From Carallia brachiata (lineage: Eukaryota > Streptophyta > Magnoliopsida > Malpighiales > Rhizophoraceae): a stretch of DNA of 64,000 nucleotides. Under the pieces are notes generated by a model, which saw only the letters and a list, made by a program, of their open reading frames with translations, was not told the origin of the DNA and did no database searches. The position numbers and the translations under genes were made by a program. Shown piece by piece: positions 44,050 to 55,987 of the stretch. The stretch spans positions 1,385,063-1,449,062 of the forward strand of contig JADCRB010000077.1 of assembly GCA_021464245.1 (NCBI GenBank), written 5' to 3'. Each line of letters starts with the position of its first letter. Position 1 is the stretch's first letter.

Positions 44050-44938
44050 TTGCTGTATGAGCTGCATTTTTTCTGTTTTAATATTTTGCTGAGTTGGGGG
44101 GGGGTGAGGAATCGTGTATGTCCACGAGTTTCTGGACCTAAATACCCAAGTAAGGTAGTTGATGTAGGTATTGGAGCAGTCATTTTTTTTGCTAGTAGAG
44201 ATAGTCTTACTCTTCCTTAGCATTAATGATGCACCGGATTTCTAACCCCTTTTTTTTTGCCCCCGGTTGGTGTTGGTTATTTTATCGCCTATAGGCCGTG
44301 AAATGCTATTGTGTCAGCAACCTCTTTATTTTCTTTTAAGGAGCAAAAGATGGGAGGCAGAAATATCTCATTAGGAGTGCTAAAAATTGTGAGGTGTCGT
44401 AAGTTTCGAGACTGAATAGTTAGACTGTGAAAATAAAAATAAAAATACAAATTATAAGTGAAAATTTAAAATTTATGTAGGGTCGATTTCTGTGTGATCC
44501 TCTGATTAATACTTCAGTGTGATTTCGTCAGGGGTCGTAAAGACTTGATCTTGATAGAAAGAGGTTGAATTTGCCCAGCGTGATTCTTGAACTGAGGAAG
44601 TAAATCCCACTGAGAGCCGAGGCTTGATCTTAGGTGGATGCTGGAATTCCAGAAAGCACCGTAGAGGCTTGATCTCGTTCAGAATGGTTTGGTTTTGGTG
44701 AGGGCCGTATGGGTTTAGTCTCAGTTAGACTATTTTGACTTCACTTAGGGTCGGGGTTTGATCCCACTCCGATTGTTTAAACTCTGCTGATTGCCGTATG
44801 AGCTTGTTCTCAAGTGAACTGACTCTGTTGAGCCGCAAGAGGTTTAATCTTAGACAGATTTTTAATATTTTAATATTTTAGATTTTTTACTCTTACAGAT
44901 CTATATTTGAGGCAACCAGAGAGTGTATTGTAAACACA
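44050..44938 (-). mobile_element. Tat-type element remnant: leader and 5' LTR
   Basis: 44,050-44,387 matches the leader of the 5,285-15,619 element (TTTCTGGACCTAAATACCCAAGTAAGGTAGTTGATG; GGAGCAAAAGATGGGAGG). 44,388-44,938 matches its LTR (TAAGTTTCGAG, GTAGGGTCGATTTC, GAGGGCCGTATGGG). It is more diverged than the LTR pair at 5-15 kb, so this is an older relative. The coding interior is missing. Confidence 0.7.
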
Positions 44939-45063
44939 CAAAAAATTCAAAAAAAAAAATATTGTGTGAATTGGTTAGCTAACAATCATGTGTAAGGTTG
45001 GTAATCATGTGTATGATTGGTGGACACATGATGGAGTTTGTGCCATGCAAGACTTGGTGGCCT

Positions 45064-45231
45064 TTGGTTGGTACATATATGATTCCATTTTGGTGGATGT
45101 ATAGATTTGGTTGGTACATGCATGATTTCATTTGGTGGATGCATGCATTTAGTTGGTATATGCATGCTTCCATGTGGTTGGTGTATGCATTGGGTTGGTG
45201 CATGAATGTTGGTTGAATTAAGTGGGAAACA
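45064..45231. repeat. 42-bp minisatellite made of two 21-bp half-units, four repeats
   Basis: TTGGTTGGTACATATATGATT, TTGGTTGGTACATGCATGATT, TTAGTTGGTATATGCATGC and TGGGTTGGTGCATGAATG start at 45,064, 45,106, 45,148 and 45,190, exactly 42 bases apart. Inside each, a TTTGGTGGATGCATGCAT half repeats the pattern after ~21 bases. Because 42 is a multiple of 3, frames stay open on both strands (44,979-45,413 minus; 44,998-45,216 plus). These are by-products of the repeat, not genes. Confidence 0.8.
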
Positions 45232-45360
45232 TTAGATGGCATACATGTTGTTGGGGTTAGATAAATTAGATGACATGTATATTGTTTAGGGTTAGATGAA
45301 AAAAAATTAGGTGACTTGCATGTTGTTGGGGTTAGATGAAAAAATTTGATGGCAATCCTT
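45231..45360. repeat. Second degenerate tandem repeat, ~34-41-bp period
   Basis: ATTAGATGGCATACATGTTGTTGGGGTTAGAT recurs from 45,231, 45,265, 45,306 and 45,343, with diverging spacers of A runs. Confidence 0.7.
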
Positions 45361-45421
45361 GGCTTATAAATAAACATTCCATCAAGCCTTCCAAAACTAT
45401 CCTTGCAATCCACTCTTAAAG

Positions 45422-45885
45422 TGATACTAGAAAATAATACTCAAGGGACGTTGATAGGCAATCAGAAAATTATAGAGAACCGACTGTGAAGCAACAAAAA
45501 ATTGGAGAAGAATAGGCAAAATAATAGAGAGAGAAAAGAGAATTGTATTGATACTGAGAGAGGACAAAAACAATGAGAATAATAGTGACAATCACAATAC
45601 AAGCGTGACCGCACTCTCTTTCTCTCACAACCATATATATACCTGTTACAGTATCTTCTAGAATATATCCTAATTACTGATGAAATTACTAAAATAAAAA
45701 TTCCCCGCTCTCCACCATCTAGCTCTTTTCACCTGATCGAATATCATCTGGAACTGTACAGCTGTCCCATTCTTCTGCTCGTATTTCTTACTACTCTCTA
45801 CTACTCTAGCAATCCCATAATTGCTGATCCACCAATCTCTTGCTGCCAACTGGATATCTCCTCGAAGCTCTTAGTTTGTGCATCA
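45422..45885 (-). repeat. Gypsy (D) 3' LTR
   Basis: 464 bp, TGATGCACAAACTAAG...CTAGTATCA in element sense, homologous to 38,780-39,244. The adjacent AACTAGGGGGGCTT is the polypurine tract. Confidence 0.88.
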
Positions 45886-45897
45886 AAGCCCCCCTAG

Positions 45898-47360
45898 TTA
45901 AACACCTTTGTCCTCAAGGGTGCATGTAGGAAATTTCCTCTCCAGATCGTATAGGAATTCCCAAGTAGGAGCAGCACCCGAGGACCATTGCACTACCACT
46001 TGTGTAACGGCTCTTTTGGCTCTCTTTGCAATTTGACGGTCCAAGATAGCAATTGGAACGGCCTCATGCAACAAATCAGGAATTGTTGGTAGCAGCTCAG
46101 AGCTGCTAGAATGACGAGGACCAAGTTTGGCCTTGAGTTGGGAGACGTGAAAAACAGAATGGATTTTGGAAGATGGAGGCAGTTCGAGCTTATAAGTCAC
46201 GGAACCAATCCTCTCCAAAATTTTGTAGGGCCCATAGAAGCGAGCACTAAGCTACTGAGATGAACGTTGCAGCACCAACTGCTGCCTAAACGGTTGTAAT
46301 TTGAGAAAAACAAAATCTCCCACTTGAAAGACTCTGTCAGATCGGCGCTTAACAGCTTGTTGCTTCATGCAATTTTGTGCTTGAGTCAGATAGTAGTGCA
46401 GTAAACGAATTGTGGCCTCCTTCAAGCATAATTGGCTGATGACTGACTCCACCTTAGCATCACTAGGAACATAAGGAATATGAATGGGAGGGGGGTAACC
46501 ATAGAGAGCTTTGAAAGGGGTAGTGTAAATTCAGGAGTGGAAGTGAGCATTGTACCACCACTCGGCAAGGGCCGGCCACTGAGTCCAACGCTGTGGATGA
46601 CTACTAGTGGCACAACGGAGATAAGTTTCCAAGCAACGGCAGATGACCTCAGTTTGCCCGTCTGCTTGTGGGTGATAGGCAGTGGAAAGAGAGATGCGCA
46701 CACCCTGAGTTTTGAACAGCTCAGTCCAGAATTGACTTAGAAATATTGTATCCTTATCACTCACGATCTGTTCAGGGAGTCCATGGAGCCTAAAAACATT
46801 TTCCATAAAAGCTTGCACTACCATATTAGCTGTGAATGGATGAGACAGGGAAATGAAGTGAGCATATTTGCTCAAGCGATCCACAACCGCTAGAATTACG
46901 TCTTTTCTGGTGCTCTTAGGAAGTCCTTCAACAAAATCCATGGACATACTACGCCAGAATCCCTCGAGAGTCGGTAATGGTTGGAGAAGTCCCGATGCAG
47001 CCACTAGGTCATAGTTACATTTCTAACAGACATCACATTCACGAACAAAATTCCAAACATCCTTATTAATCCCCTTCCGAAAGAATAAGGGGCTCACTTT
47101 CCTTGCTGTATCTGTCATCCCTGCATGGCCCCCATGAATTCCTGCGTGCCAAGTGTGAATAATTAACTGCCGTAAGGCTTTGTCATTGCCCACCACCAAC
47201 CAACCCTTCCACTGAAGTAACCCATTAGCCCATTCATAATTGGTTTTGTCAGACTACCATGTTGCAAGGATTCAATTAAAGTGGCCAGCTGGATATCTTG
47301 TTGCCATGATTGCTTAATGTCCTCCACAAGGGATGGAGTGATTGAAACAATTATCATTAA
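45898..47360 (-). pseudogene. Gypsy (D) integrase and chromodomain-like tail
   Basis: The integrase core (46,531-47,004) keeps all acidic positions: MSMDFVEGLPKS, QIVSDKDTIFLS and HPQADGQTEVICR. The C-terminal part includes VFQVGDFVFLKLQPFRQQ, then AVPIAILDRQIAKRAKRAV ... QWSSGAAPTWEFLYDLE, a degenerate chromodomain-like end. The zinc-finger side (47,000-47,160) is present in frame-shifted form. Multiple stops; inactive. Confidence 0.85.
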
Positions 47361-48669
47361 AAGAAGTTATTGACTGTGGATACGAGAGAGAGCATCGACA
47401 ATGACATTTTCCTTCCCCTGTCTATAAAAATCTCATAATCGAAACCCAGTAGTTTTGAAAGCCATTTGAATTGGCCTTGAGTAAATAAGTTTTGCACCAA
47501 TAAGTACTTCAAACTATGTTGGTCAGTCCTTATTTTAAAATGACAGTCCTATAAACAATGCTTCCATTTGGAAACATCATAGATTATAGCAAGCATCTCC
47601 CGTTCATTGACTGACAGCTGCATATGCCGAGGAGAAAACATCTTACTCAAGTAGGCAATGGGATGGCCTTATTGAGTTAGGACCGCACCCATTCGTTCAC
47701 CAAAAGCATCCTTTTCAATAATGAATTCCAAATCAAATTGAGCATCCCAAGGAAAGGAGCAGTAGATAAGTCATCCTTAAGTGCTTGGAAGGAGGACTCG
47801 GCCTCTATAGACCACACAAATGGGGAATCTCGTTTCAAGAGCTGAGTAACAGGATGCGACACCTGGGCATAATACGGAATGAATCGTCGGTAGTATCCAG
47901 ATAGCCTCAAAAATCCTCTCAACTATTTGAGTGTCATGGGACGAGGCCAATTTTGAATAGCCTCTATCTTTCTTTTATCCATAGCGACGCCGTTTGCCGA
48001 GATTTCATGGCCCAAATATTCAACTTCCGGTTGAGCAAAGAAGCATTTCGTCAGTTTGGCATAGAGATGTTGACTTCGCAATACTCGTAATGCCACCCGC
48101 AAATGCTGTAAATGCTCTTCCTCACTCTTACTGTAAATGAGTATATCATAAAAAAAGACAAGAATGAACCTGCGCAAAAATGGTCGAAAAATGTCATTCA
48201 TCAGGCTCTGAAAGGTTGAGAGAGCATTAGTTAAACCAAACGAAAGAACCAAGAACTCGTAGTGGCCATCATGAGTGCAGAATGCCGTCTTATACACATC
48301 GGCCCCGTTCATATGGATCTGATGTTATGTGGAGCGCAAATCCATCTTCGAGAAGATGACCGATCCTCCCAGCTTATCCATTAATTCATCAATCAGTGGA
48401 ATCGAAAAGTTATCCTTCACGGTAATGTTGTTCAAAGCCCTATAGTCAACACAGAATCTCCATGAGTCGTCTTTCTTACGCACCATCACCACTGGAGAGG
48501 CGAAAGGACTAGTACTATTTTGAATTAAGCCAGAGTTTAACATGTCTTTAACCATCGACTCGATGACGTTCTTTTGAGTTGCTGGGTACCGGTATGGGCG
48601 AGCTTTCACTGGCTGGACCCCTTCCTTAAGGATAATGCCATGATCATGTTTGCGTGGTAGAGGGAGCAT
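47361..48669 (-). pseudogene. Gypsy (D) reverse transcriptase and RNase H
   Basis: RT: NSGLIQNSTSPFASPVVMVRK, FCVDYRALNNITVKDNFSIP, VIFSKMDLRS, then a stop, EFLVLSFGLTNALSTFQSLM and VFFYDILIYSKS. The catalytic FDD is altered to FYD. RNase H follows in several frames (DSPFVWSIEAESSFQALKDD). The changed catalytic box and stops show it is inactive. Confidence 0.85.
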
Positions 48670-49990
48670 TCTGGGTTCCTAAAAAAACATCTGCAAACTC
48701 AGATAGAAGAAGTTGTAAGGCTGAAGAAAAGGCATTAGAAAATGGTCCAGGCCCATGGTTATTGTGAGAAGGTATAGAAGGACCCCATTCAAAGCCCATC
48801 TGGCAGAGCTGCATGCCTGATGAGGGTTTGGTTGGTGGAACAGAAGATGGTAGAGAAGGTGGGCGGCCTGTGGGAGGAGTTGCACCTTGAAGCACAAATC
48901 GTTGGCCCAAAGCCCAAAACTCTATGTGCATCTGTCGAAAGTTCCAATTAATGTCTCTTAGAGTTTCCAACCACCGGACCCCAAGGACGAGATCGCAGCT
49001 ACCTAACGGTACCACATAGACATCAGCAGTGAACGCTCCACCATGCAATACCCAACAAAAGTTCTTGCAAAGTCCATCACAAGTTAGGAAACTATTGCCA
49101 GTGACCTTAACCCGAACTCCTGTGAGTGGCTCTATTCGGCATCCCGATTGCTTGGCCATTTGAGAGTCGAGAAAATTATGGGTACTTCTAGAATCTATAA
49201 GACTCCTAAGAGCCTTCCGGTCAGAGTAAGCGGTAACTCGCATCGCTCGTCCAAAACCCGAACCCACGCCGGAGATGGCCTAGATTAATATTTGAAGGAG
49301 GTCGCCATCCATCCCCTGCTCTTCGACTCGGTCGCACAACTCCATGGGATCAGATTCAGGAACCTCATCCACCTCGATGAGAAACAGACGTCGATGCCGG
49401 CATTTATGCCCGAGCACATACTTCTCATCGCAATAGAAACAGTCCTTTTGCTCGTTTGTCATCAAAATCATCACTACTTTTCAGTTTTATACCACGAAAA
49501 CCAGCTCCCTTAAATTCCCCAGCAGCACCAACAAAATTGCTATATGAATAAACAGGGCCATTAGAAGAGACTGACTTAGAAAAAGAAATACATATCTGCT
49601 TGGATGGAGTAGGCAGAAGTGGTGGTAATCGAGGGGTGAACGTGGTTTTGTGCTGTAAAGTAGCTAGCGTAGCCTCCTAGAGTTCAGCAATAGCAAACGC
49701 CTCCTGTCAGCACTTGGTTGTGAACATGCGAACAGGATGTTGAATCTCTGGTTTAAGGCCGTTGAGGAAGATACTGATGGCATGCTCTTCGGAAAGATCC
49801 AGGGGGCTGAAAAGAATATCGAACTAGTTTTCGTATTCCGCCACTGTTTGTGTCTGCCAGAGAGAAAGTAATTCGGTCATAAGGTTGTCAAACGCCCGAG
49901 ATCCGAATTGCACAGTCGCCAACTGAACAAACTCAGACTAACTAATAGTAACAAGAGAAGGTTTGAGGCGTAGCTGATTGCGATACCACG
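48670..49990 (-). pseudogene. Gypsy (D) protease and gag fragment
   Basis: Protease: KALRSLIDSRSTHNFLDSQM, where the catalytic DTGS has become DSRS. Gag: zinc knuckle DCFYCDEKYVLGHKCRHRR, intact here whereas the first Cys is lost in the sister at 37.8 kb. Upstream gag frames are broken to 49,990. There they join LINE-fragment sequence directly, through a deletion that removed the gag start, primer site and 5' LTR. Confidence 0.82.
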
Positions 49991-50699
49991 CGGGATGAGA
50001 CTCAAGGTATTGGGAAATGGACTAAAAAGGGTGTTTGTTTGGCTTTGAACGTTGGTCACTTGGGTGTGCAGGAACTCATGGGAGGTTACGGCTTTGATGT
50101 GGGCCCTACTGATAAAGAGGCTGATCGAGGAATTATGAATCAAAATCAAATTGCTATGGGGGGTGAGGCCGAAAATGGTAGTGCATTTCAAGGGCTTTCC
50201 AAATGTCAGGATCTTGAAAATTTTGATGCACTGAGAAAAGTAGGGGAATTGAATGATCATTTTGAAGGTCACGAACTGAACACTCTAGAGGACATTCTGG
50301 AAAATAGAATTGTTACAGAAACATCGGGCAGCAAGAAACATAGGGGAGTGGTCTCCAAAAAGAAAAGGGTGAAGAGGCGGACTCTATGGATAAATAGAAA
50401 CATAAAGGCATTATCCGGTGACGTTCAAATGTCTGATGGTCACATACATGTTGAGAACCAGGTGATGGGTACGAAACCGAGGAAAGTTGTGGAAATTACA
50501 AAGTTGTTGGGACTTTAAGATATTAGGGAAATGGATGCTGTGTTGAATTCAACTGTTAGAATTAGAGAAAGAATGAAGTCCTCCTATTTTAGTTATTAGA
50601 ACAATTATGGAAGGGGACCTGTACTTTTGTTAATTGTAGTATCCTTTATTTGAAGGATGTTATTAATATAAATTATTATTGCCATTCAAAAAAAAAAAA
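49991..50699 (+). pseudogene. ORF1-type LINE fragment (C'), diverged duplicate
   Basis: Sister of 39,568-40,318. The open frame 50,039-50,518 starts ALNVGHLGVQELMGGYGFDV, reading through the position that is a stop in the other copy, and has lost an internal segment present there (the LQVRPPNSETVLSVE region). It ends in the same TTTGAAGGATGTTATTAATATAAATT tail and a poly(A) run near 50,688-50,699. Confidence 0.55.
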
Positions 50700-50973
50700 G
50701 GATATGCGCCTAAATCTCCTGTTGCAACCGTATTCGACCTTTCTTAGTGTTTACAAACTCCAAAAGTTACCACGTGGTGAATAAAGTTAAAATGTTTTGG
50801 AACTTCAATATAACGACCAATCAGGGCTTTAAGATATTGATTGGCCCATTTTTATTGGATTAAATTAGATAGTAATCCTGGATTGACATTACACCATCAC
50901 TTATCAATCCACAAATTTTTTTTTCAAAAAAAAAGACCCCAAGACAAGAGGCCAATTCCACGAAATGAAACTT

Positions 50974-51377
50974 TTAGTTGTGGTTTTTGATCTGGGGTAC
51001 GAAGTTGGTTTTGGTCTTGACCAACTCATCAGGCTGGAAAGAATTGGAGCACTCACAATGCCCTTGCCAGCAGTAGCAACGTGCGCAATAACTAGGACAC
51101 ATACCCTGACAGTCTTTGTTGGTAAAACACATATCTGGTGTTTTTCTAGCCTCCGCATCTCCAATGAAACCTAGTAGAAACCAATGTTTTCAAACTTCGT
51201 TAACATGCCACAAAGATTGAAAAACACAAGTACAGCACTGTGTATTCAATAAAAAAAAAAAACTATGGTTATCCTTATGCATATGAATGAATGTGTTGAG
51301 AGAGTAAAGAGAGATATACCAAAAGTAAAGATGAGAAGGATAACAAAGAGGCCTAACTTGCTTGTAGATTTTGCCAT
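50974..51377 (-). CDS. Defensin-like (DEFL) secreted cysteine-rich peptide, two exons, copy 2
   Basis: Paralogue of 40,594-40,994 with the same architecture. Exon 1 is 51,320-51,377 (58 nt, identical signal-peptide start MAKSTSKLGLFVILL). The intron is 51,171-51,319, with donor GTATATC and acceptor TTCTACTAG. Exon 2 is 50,974-51,170. The 84-residue product keeps all eight cysteines. Visible replacements are V to A before the signal cleavage site (DAEA) and F to L near the tail (DELVK). Both copies being intact after duplication, while neighbouring transposons decayed, suggests that coding function is retained. Confidence 0.85.
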
Positions 51378-51428
51378 TTCTTGTGGTTGTGCAAATCTAC
51401 TCTGACTCTGCACATGTCCAATTTCTAA

Positions 51429-51437
51429 TATTTATAG
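51429..51437 (-). promoter_or_regulatory. TATA box of DEFL copy 2
   Basis: CTATAAATA on the minus strand, 52-60 nt upstream of the ATG at 51,377, same position as in copy 1. Confidence 0.65.
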
Positions 51438-51569
51438 GCAAAGAGTAATGAGTACTTTCCTTTTTCGGGTTTTTTGAGTGCATGTATTGAGAGTACGATT
51501 ATGGTAATGCCCACCTTACGATTGAAGAGGTAAAATAGTTATTTTTTTATAGATGGGATTTGGATTTTA

Positions 51570-51630
51570 GCATATCATATCATATCATATCATATCATCA
51601 TGTCACCATATTCATATCACATCATATCAT
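51570..51630. repeat. (CATAT)n microsatellite, sister of 41,184-41,245
   Basis: CATAT units in tandem followed by CATCATGTCACCATATTCATATCACATCATATC. It lies upstream of DEFL copy 2. The rest of 51,440-52,282 is AT-rich and shows no gene. Confidence 0.9.
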
Positions 51631-52797
51631 AAAATAATATTATAAAAACTTTCCCTTAATTCATTCCCAACATTAATTATATATCTTATAGAAAAAAAAT
51701 AAGTTAAAAATATTAACTTAAATTATTTTTGATATTTCCTCTTAGTTCATGGAAAAATTAATTGCCATACAGATGCTATGATTATTCTTGCGAAAATTGT
51801 CATAAATCTTTTTTACAATCATAAAATAAAGTTTCAATTTCTTTATCCTCAATAATGACAAATTTGGAAGACAATGAATCATTACTGTCATAAGTAACTA
51901 GACATCAACAACTGCTATGATTTTTTCTTTGAATTTTTCTGTTTCTTCATCTTTTTTTTGTTTTTTGCATGGTAGATGGCATTTTTTTTTGGGTCAATTT
52001 CAATATTAATAAAAAAATTGCCTTAACAATAAAAAACGGCCACTTCTTAATTATTCAATAACTTTGAAATAAAAATTTTTCCTTAACAATTCATTCAAAC
52101 AACGGTAATCTTTTAATTACTCATTAATATTGAAATAAAAATTGCCTTGACAACATATTAATAAATCCAAGAATGTTTTAGACCCATACAAAATGTTCAT
52201 ACTATGGGTCAAAGTGCAACGAATCGTTAACTTAGTACAACTACTTTGAAATTTTGTGCAAAAATAAAATAAAGAGGCAAAATTAATAAATTAAAACTAA
52301 TTTTATGATAAATAAATGTTTTTATATAAAAAGTAGTTATAAAAAAATAAAAAAGGAAACAAAGTTTTACTCAAGAAAAGAAAAAGAAAGAAAGTATTTT
52401 ATTTTTTTTAAGGGAACAAGAGTGGCATTAAATGCTCGACGCTCTGTTCTCTCAAAAGGCAACAATAAAAAGAAAAGAGGAATTTGGCCCCAAAAAAAAA
52501 CAAAAAAGGTAGCTTGTTTGCTCTTGAACTCGGAGCTGGCAAGACGTGACAGGGGGGCAAAACGCCCCTTCCACTGGAGCAACACATGACTCGTTAGGAA
52601 GTTGTGTAAAAACATTTATATAAAAGATACAAAGTCGGGGGGGGGGGCATTGCCCCCCCTGGGCACCCTCCGCATCCTCTTTGTTCATATGCATGAGGAT
52701 GACCATAGGTTTTTTTTTTTTTAATACACACTAATGTATTTGTGTTTTCAATCTTTGTTTCATGCTAACGAAGTTAGAAAACATTGATTTCTTGTAG

Positions 52798-52997
52798 GTT
52801 TCACTAGGGAAATGGAGGCAAGAGAAGTATCAGGTCGTTGTTCTAGCGAAAAAGACTGCAAGGGTGTGTGTGATAGTTCTTGCCCACTTTGCGAGTGCTA
52901 GAAAGGGTATTGCATGTCCTCGAATTCCTTCCAGCCTAATGAGTTCGTCGGGACCAAAACCAACTTCGTACCCCAGATCAAAAACCATAAGAACTAA
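52798..52997 (+). pseudogene. DEFL pseudogene exon 2 (duplicate)
   Basis: Copy of 2,129-2,328 with the same acceptor, the same TAG (52,899-52,901) in place of the Trp codon and the same lost final cysteine. The lesion therefore predates the duplication. Confidence 0.75.
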
Positions 52998-53114
52998 GAG
53001 TTTCATTTCGTGGAATTGACCTCTTATCTCGGTTTTTTTTTTGGTGGATTGATATGTGATGGTGTAATGCCAATCGAGGATTATTATCAAATTTAATCTA
53101 ATAAAATGGGCGAA

Positions 53115-54478
53115 CAAATATCTTAAAGTCAACCGGTTGTTGTTCTATTGAAGTTGCAAAACTTTTAATTCTATTCATTGCGCGATAACTTTTGGGGTTT
53201 GTAAATACTAACAATGGCCGAATATGGGTACAACACCGAGATTTAGGGGCATACCTGCTCTAGAGTATCACATGAATTTTATTTTGTGAAATAGGTAAGT
53301 CCGTAAAATTCTTTCTTCCTTTGGAGATTTTTTTTTATTTGACTTTAATTGGAATTTAAACTCGAGACTTTCAGCCCTCAAAATAACTTCGATGTTATTG
53401 AAGTTACGGTCCATTGGTCATTTGGGACAATTTACATCAAGTCGTCAATTATCATTTTCTATTTGTATATTAAAATAATGATATCTATCAGCATTTAATA
53501 TCCTTTTTGTTTCTTTTTTCTGAACAGCAAGGGCATCCAATCAACAAGAATAGACACCCAACGAGCCAAAAATCCACCTTAGAATTGCCACAAGTCTAGC
53601 AATAACTCTACCCAAAAACTAGAGTTCAAAAACTGAGACAAGAAGACAGCCCCTCACTAGCATTTAGTATCCTGACATTTGCAAAAGATTTAAGAGTTGT
53701 TTGTAGTCTAAGCCCGCTACAATTATCAAAATTTTTTTCTCGCAAAATAGTAGAGAAAATTAAGTAATCTGGGCCTTAGTACATCTCATTCTCGTATTTT
53801 GATTGTTATAGGTATAATTTGTAATCTTAATTATAATTTATCTATATGTATGCCTTCAATTTTGGATTTGTTTTTTGGTACAACTACGTTTTTCTTTTAA
53901 TCCTCTAGGCAAAAAAACATCTACTTTGTGGACTCCCTATGCTAATCTTTGCAATTAGTTAAGTGCTAATTTACTCGCTTTTCATCACGATGCCAATAAT
54001 TTAATGTTGCATAAAAAAAAAGGACAAGTTGGACTTGGCCCCCTGCATGGAAAGTTGACCTTGAGAGTAAACAAAAGCTTTTTTTTTTCCTGAATGACGG
54101 AACTTTATATCTTGGAACAGGGTTCCATATAAAAGATCCTTGCTCCAATAAGTCTCTTGCGAGGTTACTGAACCGATGCATAATTTATTTTATAATTTTT
54201 TTTATTTTTAAACTTGATAACATTAAACAATATTACTAGTAAAATTATTGTAAAGAAGTAAAACTTTAAAAAAAATATATCAATAAATTTTAGGCAATCA
54301 CTTATCTATGTTAAGTATAATGATAATTTTATAAATTTCTGTTCAGTTAAATTGAAATTTCTGCATAATAGAAAAGGGAATAGAGGGCTTCTTTTATACA
54401 AAATGGAGATTTATTAATAGAAAAAGAAAAAAAAAAGAACAAAACACAATATTATTAAAGCCTATATCAAACGAGGCT
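53115..54478. repeat. Direct-repeat unit A3 with retroposon at 53,504-53,658
   Basis: Copy of unit A2, including the 155-bp retroposon flanked by AGCATTTAATATCC (53,490-53,503) and AGCATTTAGTATCC (53,659-53,672). A SINE-like A/B-box segment matching 3,926-3,999 follows at 54,603-54,690. No gene seen. Confidence 0.7.
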
Positions 54479-54690
54479 GTACTCTTTTTGCTTTATCGCG
54501 TATGTACACTAAATGCATAAGTCATTGGCATTCAAATATGAAATTAACAGTAGATTCGTTGTGCTATGGAGCACTAGTAGTCTTGAAAAGAAAACCAAAC
54601 CTCATGCCTTAAGACATAGTTAAGTGGTTAAAACTTAATATTTTAATTTTGGAGGTTTTGAGTTTTAATTCTAGTAAGGGGCATCAAATC

Positions 54691-55125
54691 TTTTTTTTTT
54701 TTTTTTTTTACCGAAAGGGTATAGGATCTGTAAGAATTAGAAAATTTTTTTTCAGATCAATAGATATTTCATTAAAGCAATTTGATAAAGTATATATTCA
54801 ACCTAGCATCCCATCTGAACCCACCAACGAAATAAACTGCACTTGTAAGCACTTACAGGAAAACGATAATCTAAAATCCAATTACAACATCACAACCATG
54901 CAACTAGGGGGATTGGCCTATGAATCCCTTGTTTTGCAAGGCCGTCAACAATCGCATTAACGTCCCTGCTAATGTGCTTGAACTCCTAGTTTTTATGACT
55001 AGCAGGAAACATCTTAATATATCTCATACCCTCGCGCAATTTTCAAGGGCCATTGGAGCTTTTATTCACCCAAGAAGTAGCAACGATTGAGTCTGAATCA
55101 ACAATGATTCGAGTAGTGCTAAAAT
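54691..55125 (-). pseudogene. LINE (A) 3' end (duplicate)
   Basis: Copy of 3,995-4,432: a reversed poly(A) tail and the ORF2 RNase H C-terminus, cut by the copia LTR at the same base with the same AAAAT flank (55,121-55,125). Confidence 0.78.
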
Positions 55126-55987
55126 TGTGGGAAATATAGAGTATTTTAAAAGGCTTGAATTTCACATGGAAAGAGAAGTCAAGTAGTACTTAACAAGTGA
55201 ATATAAATAAGAGACAAGAATCTCACATGAAAAAGAGAAATTAAGTATTACTTGTTTATAATCAAACAACTTTCTTATGCTTCACAAAATAAAAGACCCA
55301 TAAGAAGTATCGCGCAATCTAGACTTAGGCCCGATATGAGCGGGCCCATTCGACCCAGGCCCGATATGAGTAGGCCCATGTGACCCTACGCGGTGACCAG
55401 TCTACCTCCAAGCCTAATTTTTTAAGACCTTTCAGATATGTCAATCAAAATAGCCGTTTTTTGACTAGTTGTTTTCGACTGTTAAAGAGCCAACTATTAC
55501 AACAGTTACAAAATGTTGGAAACTAGCTGTTGTGACCATTAAACCAACCTTAATGCTCATTATTCTCCTTCACGAAACTTTATATCCAGACCACTATAAA
55601 ATGGACTAAGCTGCTTTCAACAAGAGAGATGACATCTATCATACTATTCCTCTCCCTACTCACATTCTAAAATTCGTTAGGTTTTTCAAGTTTGTGCTGT
55701 TTCTGTCACCTCGCTTGTGAAGTGCACACCAGTGGGAAGGTTTGTCGTATCCTGAGAGGATAGTCGCCATTATACTTGTTGCACTGTGACTATATATATA
55801 TATATATATATGCAAATGCATTGTCTTTAAGGATAGAATTGTGCCCTTGTGTTTAAGGATAGATTTGATCTTCAGTTATGGATGCACTTTATAATCAATC
55901 AGATTCTGCTATCAATCAATCTGCTACTGCTGCCAATCATTCTGTTACTATTACAAACCAATCAATTTCTACTTTTCTCAATCTCAG
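55126..55987 (+). mobile_element. Copia 5' LTR and gag start (duplicate)
   Basis: The LTR (55,126-55,875) and first gag codons match 4,433-5,284, including the missing LTR end and primer site. They are followed by the CTCAG duplication (55,983-55,987) and the Tat element. The remainder of this copia copy would lie beyond the window. Confidence 0.85.

Noticed and set aside
44979..45413. 144-residue minus-strand frame rich in His/Cys/Met
   Set aside because: Direct by-product of the 42-bp repeat, whose period is a multiple of three.
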